DNA from: Meloidogyne chitwoodi
Taxonomy: Eukaryota > Nematoda > Chromadorea > Rhabditida > Meloidogynidae
Length of the DNA: 64,000 nucleotides
Assembly (NCBI GenBank): GCA_015183035.1
Contig: JACZZP010000007.1
Coordinates: forward strand, 2,356,001 to 2,420,000
Direction: 5' to 3'
Notes under the pieces: generated by a model
What the model was told of the DNA's origin: nothing
What the model saw: the letters and a program-made list of their open reading frames with translations, nothing else
Databases searched by the model: none
Made by a program: the position numbers and the translations under genes
Shown: in pieces, positions 22,601-32,900 of the stretch
Layout of the letters: every line of letters begins with the position of its first letter
How positions within the stretch are numbered: the first letter of the stretch is position 1

Positions 22601-25600
22601 ATATTATGCTTAAATTCTGATTTTAATCAGAATTCTGATTTAACCAGAATTCTGATTCTTTTTCTGATTTTAAATAAAAATTCTGATTTTTAATTAATTA
22701 AAAAATCAGAATTTATTTACCTAAATTTTTCTTCATCAATTTTTTCATTAAATAAGCCATTTTTTCTCATTGTTGTTAAAAGTCTTTGTTCAACAGTTTC
22801 ATCATTATTGTCTGAGGATTCTCTAACAAGGCAAATTATTTTAGTTTTAGAGGAAGAAAGTAATTCTGCTAGTAAATGAGAGCCTAGAAATCCTGTCACA
22901 CCTTAAATTTTATTTTTTAAAAATTCTGAAATATTCTGAAAAATATTCTGAAAATATTCTAAATAAATTCTGAAATATTTTTAAACCAGTTAAAAAAACA
23001 TTAGCGGCATGAAAACGTTTCTTCCACTCTGTTGTAGCTCTCCAAAATGCTCTAAGATGAAGATCCATACTATAAAAATTAAATTTCTTTTATTTATTTC
23101 CCTAAATAATCTTTTTCTTACATTCCCCCTTTTAAATCATGTGCTTCTACTTGTTGTTCCAAATCAATATTTTGTTCAGGTGATTCTCTTTCTAAAGAAG
23201 ATGTTTGATTTACATCTAATAATTTTGCCATTGCATAAACTGTTGGTGCTTTAAATAATTCACGTATTCCTAATTTTAAACCAAATTTTGAATTTATTCC
23301 ATTTAAAAGACGAGCAGCCAAAAGAGAATGACTTGAAAAAATGAAAGAAAATGCATCTTAATTTCTGAGACTCTAATGGGTTGGGGAGGCAGAAATGAAA
23401 AATACCAGAATATTTTTTGCTTCAATTTAGTTTCAAAAGAATTACACACGTTTTTAAAAGGTTGACCATTTTTGGGTGTTGACCAATTCCGACTGACCCT
23501 TTTAAAAAAAATATGAGATTGGGCGTTTTTAAATATATACTCTAATTTACTGGTTTCCTAATAATTCAGATACCTTAGAAATTTTATACTTGAGTCTCAA
23601 AAATTTTAAAAATAAAGGAACATTAGAGCCTTATTTTAATAAAAGTTAGTAACCTATTTTTAGGTTACACACCCCACTTATTCGCAAGAAAATATTTTAC
23701 ACGCAGAAATTACTCAAAAATAAATTATTTTCTTGCGAATAAATGAGTTGTTTACCCTAAAAATAAGTTCCAAATTTAATAATAAAAAAAAAAGATACCC
23801 TCCCATATCAAAAAAACTTTCTTGAATATCTAAATGTCCACTACCCAAATGTAACACTTGAGTCCAAATTTTGGCCAATTCTTTTTCATTTTCAGTTTGA
23901 GGTAAAGCTTCGAGTTCAACAACATCAAGAGCAAAGTCAACTGGAGGAAGTGCTTTTTTATCAATTTTGGATGATGCAGCCAATAATGGGAGTCTTTTTT
24001 TATATAAAATTAAAAAAAAAAGTAAAAAAAATTTTTTTTACTTTTCCATAAAAATAAAAAATTGAGGCATCATATAAAAAGGAAGAACTCGCTTTAATTG
24101 AGCTCTCAACTGCTTACGGGTTATTTGTTTGTCACGAAGAACAATATAAGCGACTAACTAAATTTAATAATTAGTTTAATTATTTTTCCAATTTTTGGAC
24201 ATTAGAGTCTTAAAATTTGTATACAAACTCTCATACTCAAATGGTATATACAAAAAGTAAAACTGTAGTTACTTCTCAAGTGTACTTTCTAGAAATTATA
24301 AAATAGTTCAGGACTCAAATAACACCTTCCAAGCTAAGTTAAAACTCAAATGACCTCATAGTATATTTGAGCCTTGCGACTAATTTTTGTTTAATTAAAT
24401 ATCCAAAAATGATGTCAAATATATTTGAATAAAATAAAAAAATATATTTAAAGTAAAACCTGTTTATCTTCTCCTTCTTTTCCAATAGAAATAACAGTAC
24501 AAGAGCGAACATAATTTAAATTTAAAAGTGCTGCTTCAATAGCTTGAAGTTCAACACTATAACCTCTTATTCTAACAGTAGTATCACATCTTCCACAAAT
24601 CTCAAGTACCAAATTGGGCAATAAATAACCCCAATCACCTGTTCTAAAATTAAAAAAGAATTTATAAAGGGTAAATAAAGTAGAAAAGTAACATAACGCC
24701 AATCGGTATAACTCTGGATTGGATTAAACTTTTTAAATTTTATTTAATACTATTCGATATAGCAGAAAATCAGCTACCTAATGAAAAAATTTTTTTTACT
24801 TATAATTAAAGAAAAAGTTAAGGTAAAAAGAGTGACGTTTTTAAGGGAAAAAGACGATCTTTACCAAGTTTTTTAACCATAAATTTTGTTCGATTTTAAT
24901 TAAATTTTTATTCAAGTTTCATTTTGTAGCTTATTCTCTGCTCTATCGAATGATGCAAACAAAATATTAAATTAAATCAAAATTGAAGAGTTATAAATGT
25001 TGGCGCTAAGTTACTCTCTCCCGCCTATATTAGGCTATGCCTCTTACAAAAATTAAAATAAAATTTTTTTTCTTAAGAAAAATTAAATTAATTATACCTA
25101 TACATTCGTTGAGCTCCCATTTCTTTTTGGTATTCTTCTGGGAGCGGTACAAATCGTTGAGAATTTAATTCAGGTCTGTTAATGTAACCAATTGCTAATG
25201 TTGGGCCAGCCACATAAATCTTTTTTAAAAATTTCAAAAAATTTTTTTAATAAAAAAAACCTCTCCAGGAACACCAATCGGAGCTCTTTTCATTGTTTTT
25301 TCATCCAAAATTAAAATTTTTACTCCATCAAGTACCTAAAATATTTTTTCAATTTTCTCAGTGCAAAAGGACTTAAATTTATTACCTTTCCAACTGGGGC
25401 AAATTGTCTTCTTTCGTTCCTTTTATTATAAAATTCATTTAAATCGGCTACTGCTACATCATGACATTCTTTAAAAAATTAAAAAAAAAATTTTATATAA
25501 AAATAACCTGAAATACTGTAAAGATTAACACAACGAACATGAGGGAAATGGCGAATAAACCTTTCTAACAATGCACAGGTTACAACTTCACCGCATAAAT

Positions 25601-27746
25601 GAACAAGCCTTTAATTAAAAAAAAATTTGGAATTTATAAAATTTAGGTGAACATCCCATTTAATCGCAAGAAAATATTTTTTAGAAACAAAATTAAAAAA
25701 TTTTTTCTTGCGAATAGATGGGGTGTTCACCAAAAAATTTTTTTTTGACATTTACCTCATGCATTTAAATGCCTTTGAAAGTGTTTCCTAAATATTAAGA
25801 AATAATTAATTATTAAAAAAAATAAACTTCATCTTGAGTATCCAATAACATTTCCAAAAGTGAAGGTGTAAAAAGCATTCTTGTAATTTTATTTTTTGTT
25901 AAAAAATTGCACAAAGCAGAAGGATCATAAATAACACAATCAGGAATTATTACCTAAATGTACATATTTTTATTTTTTTCCATTTTGTAAAATCTTTTAA
26001 AACATCTAAAAGTGGAAATTTAGTCCAAATTTCCTTTCAGATAGAGGAGTGAGCGACTATTAGAGAGGGGCCTCTAGTAGAAAAAAACAAAATTTCTATA
26101 AATTTCCAATTGTTAGATATTTTGAAATATTTTACATTTTGATATTTAATTAATTAAAAAATAAACAAACTAAAGGAATAGCTTGTAATATTGGCCTAAA
26201 CATTTCCCATACAAAAAATACATTGCAGGCTAAAAAATAAATTTAATAAAAAAATTAAATTAATTAATTAACCTTCAACATCATCGTCATTATAAGGATA
26301 ATTAATAAAACGCGATTTATAACTTTAAAAATAAAAAATAAAATAAAAATTAAAGTTTAAAAACATACGAAATTACAGCGCCTCTGTGTGGACATTTTAT
26401 CCCTTTTTAATTAAAAAAAATTTTTTTGTAAATCCACCCCATTTATTCGCAAGAAAATATTTTATAACCAAAAACTATTTAAAGATAAAATATTTTCTTG
26501 CGAATAAATGGGGTGGATCAAATTTTTAAATTTAAACCTTTAGGTTGTCCAGTAGTCCCAGAAGAATAAACAATATAAGCCAAATCATCAGAACATAAAT
26601 TTTGATTTTTTGTCAATTCTTCTATTCCTATCAAATCTTTTAACCATTTTCCTTCTTTATCAAGTTCAAATAAAGGAGTTTTTTCAGGAAAATTATTTAA
26701 AGAAGAATTATTTGTTATACAAACAACTTTAAAAAAAAAGACAAAATAAATTTTAGAAATTAAAAGAAAACCTGAAGGTTTAACCTCATCAAGTACTGAT
26801 TTTAGTAATGAATCTGGGTAGGTAATGTCAAGTGGTAGATAAGCGGCACCTTTTATTAAATTAAATGTTAGACCAAAATAAGTTATTTAGTTTAGGCACA
26901 CAACCCCATGTATTCGCAAGAAAATATTTAACATAAAATGACCATTATTTTTTGCGAATAAATGGGGTGTGTACCTAATTAAGTTACAAAAATGATTTTT
27001 GAAATTAAAAAAAAATTTTTCCAAAATGACATAAAGTAAAAAATCCAAAAAACTTTTTTAAAGAATAATTTCCAATTAATTTACCAGCTTTTAAAGCAGC
27101 AATATAAGCAAAGACATACTCAGCACATTTACTCATATAAATAGCAACACAATCGCCTATTTTACAGGAGAATTTTTCAATAAATAAATTCGCTAATTTA
27201 TCTAAAAAATAAATTTATTTTTTTTTTAAATTTATTTAATTAATTTACCAGTTATTTCATCTAATTGTGATAATGTCCATTGTCTGTCATTATGCCTCAG
27301 AACAACTCGTTCACGTTTTTTCTCGTCAGAACTTAAAGAAATAGTTTAGGTAAACATCCCATTTATTCGCAAGAAAATAACTGTAATTTTTGCGTGTAAA
27401 ATATATTTTGCGAATAAATGGGTGTTTACCTAAACTCATTAATTTCCAAATTTTCATTACTCAGACTCTAATATCGAAAAATATCTAATAGACTCAAATA
27501 GTATATTCCATACTCAATTGTCCTATACTCAAAAGGTAAACAATCACTCAGACTCTAATGGCATAATATTATATTCTGGGACTCTAATAGCATTTTAATG
27601 CAAAAATAAAATTTATACCATATTCGTCTAAACATTTGGACAAGAGTATCATGAGTAGATATTCGAGATTTTAAATTTCCAGTAGACGAAGATGTTAATA
27701 ATGATTGTGGAGTGTTTAAATTAAGTTGTAATGATGGTAGTGACAT
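19641..27746 (-). CDS. NRPS-like adenylation-thiolation-reductase (A-T-R) protein
   Basis: More than 20 short exons join to roughly 1,150-1,200 residues in three domains. (1) AMP-forming adenylation domain: IVYSSGTTGQPKG (core A3), NLYSISECHDVAVAD (A5 position), PIGVPGEIYVAG, YRTGDWGYL (A7) and GRCDTTVRIRGYSVEL (A8). (2) Carrier domain with FFDMGGHSLLAARL, whose Ser accepts phosphopantetheine. (3) NAD(P)-binding thioester-reductase domain: VFLTGVTGFLGSHLLAELL, VSGDIAL, a YGQSKYVSEQL active-site Y-x-x-x-K and a C-terminal ITDFGWVYPKLDKTLL. Known A-T-R proteins activate a carboxylic acid, load it on the carrier and release an aldehyde or alcohol (fungal Lys2, carboxylate reductases). Here the substrate is unknown. 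Start ATG at 27746 is the only upstream start; the last 30 residues before TGA at 19641 are uncertain. Introns are loaded with foldback elements. Confidence 0.88.
20466..20603. repeat. CGGGA-rich patch in NRPS-like intron
   Basis: A GC-rich island within AT-rich intron has alternating CGGGA and TCCCG words (ACGGGATCAGGTCCCG, CCCGTTTCCCGGTCC) that can fold. It resembles the short-repeat interior of the MITE at 16.9 kb in style but not in sequence. Ends and target duplication could not be defined. Confidence 0.4.
20965..21120. mobile_element. MITE-like foldback in NRPS-like intron
   Basis: The left arm AAATTTTATATGAGAAGG with AAAAATTGAGAATAT pairs with the right arm ATATTAATTTTCCTTCTC and ATCTAAAATTT. 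The interior is purine-rich and noncoding. Confidence 0.55.
21655..22201. mobile_element. 547-bp hAT-like MITE with 8-bp target-site duplication
   Basis: Terminal inverted repeats begin GGTAAATGTGTAGTTGGCGG and continue GTCCACCTATGCGCCTTC at the left; the right end is the exact mirror. The inverted similarity extends inward with gaps to the middle (ATGGGCCCA words, GGATCTATTCATT). Direct copies of CATTTTTC flank it (21647-21654 and 22202-22209). The 8-bp duplication and noncoding interior indicate a hAT-type non-autonomous element inserted in an intron of the NRPS-like gene. ORFs inside are artefacts of the repeat. Confidence 0.9.
22612..22720. repeat. ATTCTGATTT short-repeat cluster
   Basis: About eight imperfect, mixed-orientation copies of AATTCTGATTT or AAATCAGAATT fill one intron. 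A related cluster of ATATTCTGAAA occurs at about 22920-22982 in the next intron. Confidence 0.6.
23651..23769. mobile_element. Foldback element family F1, copy 1
   Basis: The arms carry TTATTCGCAAGAAAATA and TTATTTTCTTGCGAATAA, with outer AACCTATTTTTAGG and CCCTAAAAATAAGTT. One of five copies of the same family in this gene's introns. Confidence 0.8.
24687..25015. mobile_element. 329-bp TIR element in NRPS-like intron
   Basis: Inverted termini AGTAACATAACGCC and GGCGCTAAGTTACT, continuing over about 90 bp per arm (TATAACTC; CTATTCGATATAGCAGA against TCTGCTCTATCGAATGA; CAGCTAC against GTAGCT). Noncoding. No clear target-site duplication by eye. Confidence 0.7.
25644..25733. mobile_element. 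Foldback element family F1, copy 2
   Basis: TTTAGGTGAACATCCCATTT, then TCGCAAGAAAATATTTT, mirrored by TTTTTTCTTGCGAATAGATG and GGGTGTTCACC. Lies in an intron of the NRPS-like gene. Confidence 0.8.
26432..26518. mobile_element. Foldback element family F1, copy 3
   Basis: ATCCACCCCATTTATTCGC then AAGAAAATATTTTAT mirrored exactly by ATAAAATATTTTCTTGCG and AATAAATGGGGTGGAT. Best-preserved arms of the five copies. Confidence 0.88.
26892..26977. mobile_element. Foldback element family F1, copy 4
   Basis: TAGGCACACAACCCCATG, TATTCGCAAGAAAATATTT, mirrored by TTTTTTGCGAATAAATGG and GGTGTGTACCTAA. Confidence 0.8.
27344..27435. mobile_element. Foldback element family F1, copy 5
   Basis: GTTTAGGTAAACATCCCATT, TATTCGCAAGAAAATA, mirrored by TATTTTGCGAATAAATGG and GTGTTTACCTAAAC. 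It occupies most of the first intron of the NRPS-like gene. Confidence 0.85.
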
Positions 27747-27749
27747 TTT

Positions 27750-28640
27750 AATAATTATTTTTGAGACTCAAATATCCTTTAAAAATTAAATTTAGAGTAA
27801 AAGGTCAATTAGAGTCTAGGCATAAATTATTTATTTTCTTTTAATTTCTGACTCTATTCGACTTAATTTTAAAAATATTAGAAAGGAAAAAACACGTGTT
27901 TTGATCATTTTAATTATTTTATAAGTGATTCTTGAGATTTAATAAATAAATTTAAAAAATTAATAGAAGAGACTTCAAGTCTTAAATAAATTTATTTATT
28001 AAAGAAAGAAAAAATAAAAAATTTCAAGATACTTTAAATTAATAGATTTATATAAATGTGCAAATATTTGTTATCAAAAAGTATTTTTAGTTATCAATAA
28101 ATTGATAAATAATGAAGAAAAAATGTTTAAAAAAATAAAAGAAAATGATTAAAACATTAATTTTGGGATAAAATGTTTTTTTCTCAATTAATTATTTTAT
28201 TTATTCTTTGATTTTTTAAATAAAAAAGGACAATTGGCAGATGAGTGTTTTAAAAATAAATAAAAAAATATAATGTAGGTATAAATATGTTTTATTGGTT
28301 GGAAAAAATGTCACTAAGGCAATATAAGACAAAATGTCACTAAAGCATACAAGACAAAATGCAAGTACTTGATTTTCCATAAATTTTACAACATTATTTT
28401 GTCTGTTGATAGCAAATTCTAGAGGCTAAAATAATAAAAACTTTATATCCAAAAAATTGTGCAAAACTTCCGGTTTTTCCTTTTAATTAAAAAAACATGT
28501 TTTGTTGACCTATGCTTATAATCTCTTTTTTAAATCTTATTAAAAATATTTTTTATTTTTAATTATTTTTATTCATTATAAACCATGAATTAAAAACATT
28601 CCGGAAACTTAACTCTTTTTAAAATTATTTTCTTTTCTTT
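27750..28640. other. Divergent promoter region, NRPS-like / matrixin
   Basis: AT-rich, with no exon seen. A short direct repeat (AAAATGTCACTAAGGCA and AAAATGTCACTAAAGCA, near 28306 and 28331) and CTTCCGG words near 28484 and 28606 are the only structure noticed. Confidence 0.45.
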
Positions 28641-28644
28641 AAAA

Positions 28645-29826
28645 ATGAAAAGGTGGTGGTTTTGTCGATTATTGAGGATATTATTATTTTTTAATTTTTT
28701 ATTATCATCTCAATCATTTCCACCTTTATTTAACTTTTCTTCTCTAAAAAATACTTTGAAAAATTCACAAAAATTTAAACAGCACAGAATAAATAAGCGA
28801 TTTGGTTTGTAACATTTTTTAATCTATCTGTTTACGTCTAGACTCAATTGTCCAATTTTCTATATATTAGAGTCTACTAACAATCAACTTAAATAATGTC
28901 TTTATTTTCTTAATAGTTCTGCACAGCCAAAGGTGGAACACTTGTCGGTTAAGTTGGGCTTTCCGTGATCCCTTCGGTCTGTTCCCATCGGACGAACATT
29001 TCGCGCAAACAAAGTTTGTCAATTATTTCTTAAAATACATTTCGCCACAAAACATAAAGTCAACACACGTTGGCTTATAAATTAAATTTAAAACTTTCTT
29101 TTTCATTAGGCGTGTAATTGCCGACGCAATTCGTCTGTGGTCGACAGCAGGCAATGGGAAAGAAGGAAGAAGAGTATTTCTTCATCTCACAGATCTTTCA
29201 CCAATTACTCGTTCTTCTTTAATGAATGTTCGCCGTATTGCTGACATTGACATTTTCTTTGCCGGTTTTTCGCATGGCGACGCCGAAAGTTTTGATGGAC
29301 GTGGAGGGCTTGTAGCCCATTCGGCCTATCCACCGTTAGGAATTGTTCATTTTGATGCTAGTGAGTTTTGGGATTTGGGAGGTTCAAATGCCACCACAGA
29401 AAGGCATTGGAACCCAAGAAGAAAGTGGAAAATAAATAAAAGAGAACAACGTTCTGTTGATACAACAGAAGGGAATAAAAACTCAGAAAAACAAGCTGTT
29501 TTGAATTTGCGTTGGTTTAAACACATTTTTTTGATTGTTTTGAAAATAAATTAAAGGTTATGTTGCAGTGCATGAAATTGGACATGCATTGGGTTTACGT
29601 CATTCTACTTTTCGTAATTCTGTTATGAATCGTTATTACAAAATGACTGAAAAAGAAAAGTTAATTTACCTTGTTAATTAATTAAAATAAATTTCTTTAA
29701 AGCAATCAATCGCCTAATAATCAAATAATAAAGTTAAGCAAAGATGATGAAATGGCAATTGAAGAATTGTTTAGTGACATTTGTAGTCAAAATTATTTTC
29801 AAGTTGCAAATCTGTACTATTCTTAA
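28645..29826 (+). CDS. Short secreted matrixin (M10 metalloprotease)
   Basis: Five exons encode about 300 residues. The start MKRWWFCRLLRILLFFNFLL is a signal peptide. The catalytic half contains DIDIFFAGFSHGDAESFDG and GLVAHSAYPP (calcium/zinc site region), then VAVHEIGHALGLRHS (the HExxHxxGxxH zinc motif) and the Met-turn SVMNRYY. This is the matrix-metalloprotease fold, which acts on extracellular proteins. No PRCGxPD cysteine switch is visible, although an NTC lies just before the catalytic domain, and there is no hemopexin domain: the protein ends YFQVANLYYS shortly after the Met-turn. C. elegans ZMPs include similarly short forms. A long basic insertion (RHWNPRRKWKINKREQR) lies before the zinc motif. 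It ends tail-to-tail with the teneurin-like gene, 162 bp apart. Confidence 0.87.
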
Positions 29827-29988
29827 ATAGTTTCTCTTCTCTTAAATAATCTAATGGTAACACTTCTATAAAAAATCTACATAAATAAAATTTTATTTTT
29901 TTATAATATTTAAAGTATATTTTTGTAGTAAAAATCAAAAAATAAATATTTATATTTTTTTCTAATCACTTAAAATCCAAAAAGATTC

Positions 29989-32900
29989 CTAATTAATTGA
30001 AGAAGCTTCCTTCTCATTACTACTTATTTCTAACGAATCCATCCAAACATTTCCAACATCCACAATTTGATTAGAAGGCACAAAGAATGTACGAAGAATT
30101 CGGCCAAATGGTTGGCGAACAAATTGTAAAATAACTTCTGCTCCTCCATTTACAGCCAATTCAAATTCACCAATACTTGTATCTATATAATTTTGGCTTT
30201 CTGATGCCTCTGGTGGGTGTGAAAATGAACGAGAAAGTGAAAAACCCTGTTGTGGATGATCTGCTACAGAAACGCGTACTCCAGCTAGAGGACCTCCTCG
30301 TATAGAGAGAATACGTCCTCTAAGTACAGAAAGGAGCCTATAAAAGATGTTAAGAATATGTATACATACATATAATCTAATAATAAAAACTTTCTGGAAG
30401 GAAAAACTCTTTTATTTGTTATATTAAATCATTCCGGAAACTATTATATTTAAAATTTACGGATTTTCCTGATAATATAATATTAAATATTACGAAATTA
30501 TATTTTTTAAACTTTCCGGATTTTCCTGATTAAACTTTCCGGAAAATATATTTCTATATATTTTTCCCTATAATAAAACATAACACTACTTACTTTGGGT
30601 CAAGTAATTTAGTATCAGTATAACGCTGCACAGACAAATCACCACCATCAAATAGAAAACGAACACGATCAAAGAAAGGTGTTTGTTGTAATGTTGTATT
30701 ATTTTCTTTTTGTTCACTATTATTATTTGTTGCAAGTTTTAAAAGTAATTCAGGCGAAACATGTGAACCCAAACATAGAGAATTTGAAGAACAAGAATTA
30801 TGAGAACAACATTCAGTAGAATCCTCACAATCAGTTAAACCATCTTTTTTATTTTTAAATAATTTTTTAAAAATTATTTTTTATTACTACCTTCATCATT
30901 GTCTTTCCCATCTTCACAGTCACTTTCTGCACGAAATTGGCAATATTCACCAAAATAACCAAAATTACATTCGCAATGCCACCAATCTTCTCCTCCCACT
31001 CCTTCCCTTCTTGCTCCAAGCATACATTGACCATTTGATGAACAATTTTTTGGGCAAAGTTCTAATTGACAATTAATCCCAGTCCATCCAGATAAACATT
31101 TACAGTGCTCAAAATTTCTAATTATTTCTCCATTATTTTCATTTTGAGTAATAAATATACAATTTCCATTATTAGAACAATTAAGAGAACATTTAGCTTC
31201 TTCTTTTTTTATATTTTCTTTTTCTTCATTTTTTTGAATTTCATTAATATTATTTTCACAACTAATACCACTCCAACCAGGTAAACATTTACAAATTCCA
31301 TTTTCTTCTTGGCATTGACCTCCAATACCACAATTTTTATTATTACACCTAAAAAATAGTTTTAAAAATTAATTTATAAATAAACCATTCAATTGTTTCT
31401 TCACATTCAACGCCTCGAAATCCTTGGTGGCATAAACAACGTCCTTTGTTGAATACACCTTGTCCAGAACAAAGAACAGGACAGGAAGTTTCTGAATTTT
31501 TTTTATTAAATTTTGTTCCTTTCACACTTTCACTGTTCCTTCCAGCCTACCCTTGTTCCTTCCAGCCTACTCATGTTCCTTCCATCCTACTTCTGTTCCT
31601 TTTACACTACCCATGTTCCTTTCACACTTCCCCTGTTCCTTCCAGCCTACCCTTGTTCTTTTCACATTACTCCTTGTCCCTTTCAGACTACTCTACCCAT
31701 TTATTATTGAATTACCTTCACAAAATAAACCTCCGTAACCAGGATGGCAAACACAACGTCCTTCTCTACATTCTCCCTTTCCAAAACAATCAGAATGACA
31801 TTGAGAAATAATTTGATTATTTTTTTGTTCAATAGGTAAAGGTTCTTCCAATTGAGCAATTAATTCAATATATTCAGTCTTAATATTATTTTTAAAAATT
31901 ATTTTTAAATAATTTATTTACCTCTATTTTATCATTTAAAAATCCTAAATGCCATATTCCTGCTTGTAAAAATTTTCTAATTAATCCCAATCTTTTCTTC
32001 TTTTTTTCAACTTTTTTATTTTCATCATTATTAATTATTAAATTAATTTCCTTTTCCAAATGTAAATTTTCGCCAGAAATAATTTTTTGCCAATCATATA
32101 AACCAATAGTTGGACGAATTGTTTGCTTTGCAAAAATAATAATTCGAGATGATGATCCAATAGTTAAATTAAGTTGAAATAAAGAATTTTGAGAAATATA
32201 AAATTGAGTAAATAATAAATGATAAGGAGGAAGTTGAATAATAAATGGTTGATTAAAAGGAAGATGAGTAGGAAGAACTGGCAATTGATGGGCTAAAGAG
32301 TAGAGAAAGTAAATTTTTTTTTAAATTTTAATCAAGAACCTGAATATTGTTGTTGTTGAGCATTTGACAAAAATGAGATCTTATTACTACTACTATATTG
32401 GTCATTTACAAATTTTTGTGAAGAAAATGAAGTAAAAGAAGAATTTTCCCGTAATACTAAAATTAAAATAAATTCTGAAAAAAATAAAACAAAAACTTAC
32501 AAGTTAACCAAACAAGTAATAAACAAAGTGAGAGTAATAAAAGCATTGCTGGAACTAATAGGAATAAAATGGCAGGCCAACGTCCAACTCGAAGACAACA
32601 ATTTATACATTTTTTGTGTCTTCTATGACGATGGGTATTGTGTTGAGGTCTTCTATTAGAAAATACAAAAATAAACTTGGAATATAAAAATAAACTTGTC
32701 TCGGAATATAAAAATAGTAAAATTAAAATAATCAATATATTAATTAACCTTTTAGGCGGCGGACAGTTTGGTGGTTGTGGGGGAGCATGAATAGGAGGAG
32801 GACCACGCAAAGGCACAAGAGAGCCACAAGCATAGGATGCTCCTCCAGAACTTGAAGAACCTCCCCCAATAAGTAAAGGTGAACAAGGTGAATTATTTAC

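Noticed and set aside
23651..27435. CRISPR-like array of TTATTCGCAAG repeats
   Set aside because: The repeats are inverted pairs in separate introns of a eukaryotic gene, not direct repeats with unique spacers.
31446..31811. Three overlapping plus-strand ORFs with Ser/Pro/Leu-rich repeats
   Set aside because: They arise from the TGTTCCTTCC tandem repeat in an intron and from the antisense of EGF exons of the teneurin-like gene.
32463..32755. Continuation of the 187-residue minus ORF through [12 protein letters not shown]
   Set aside because: This is intron read-through. Splicing from PPPKR to [11 protein letters not shown] gives the teneurin transmembrane exon.
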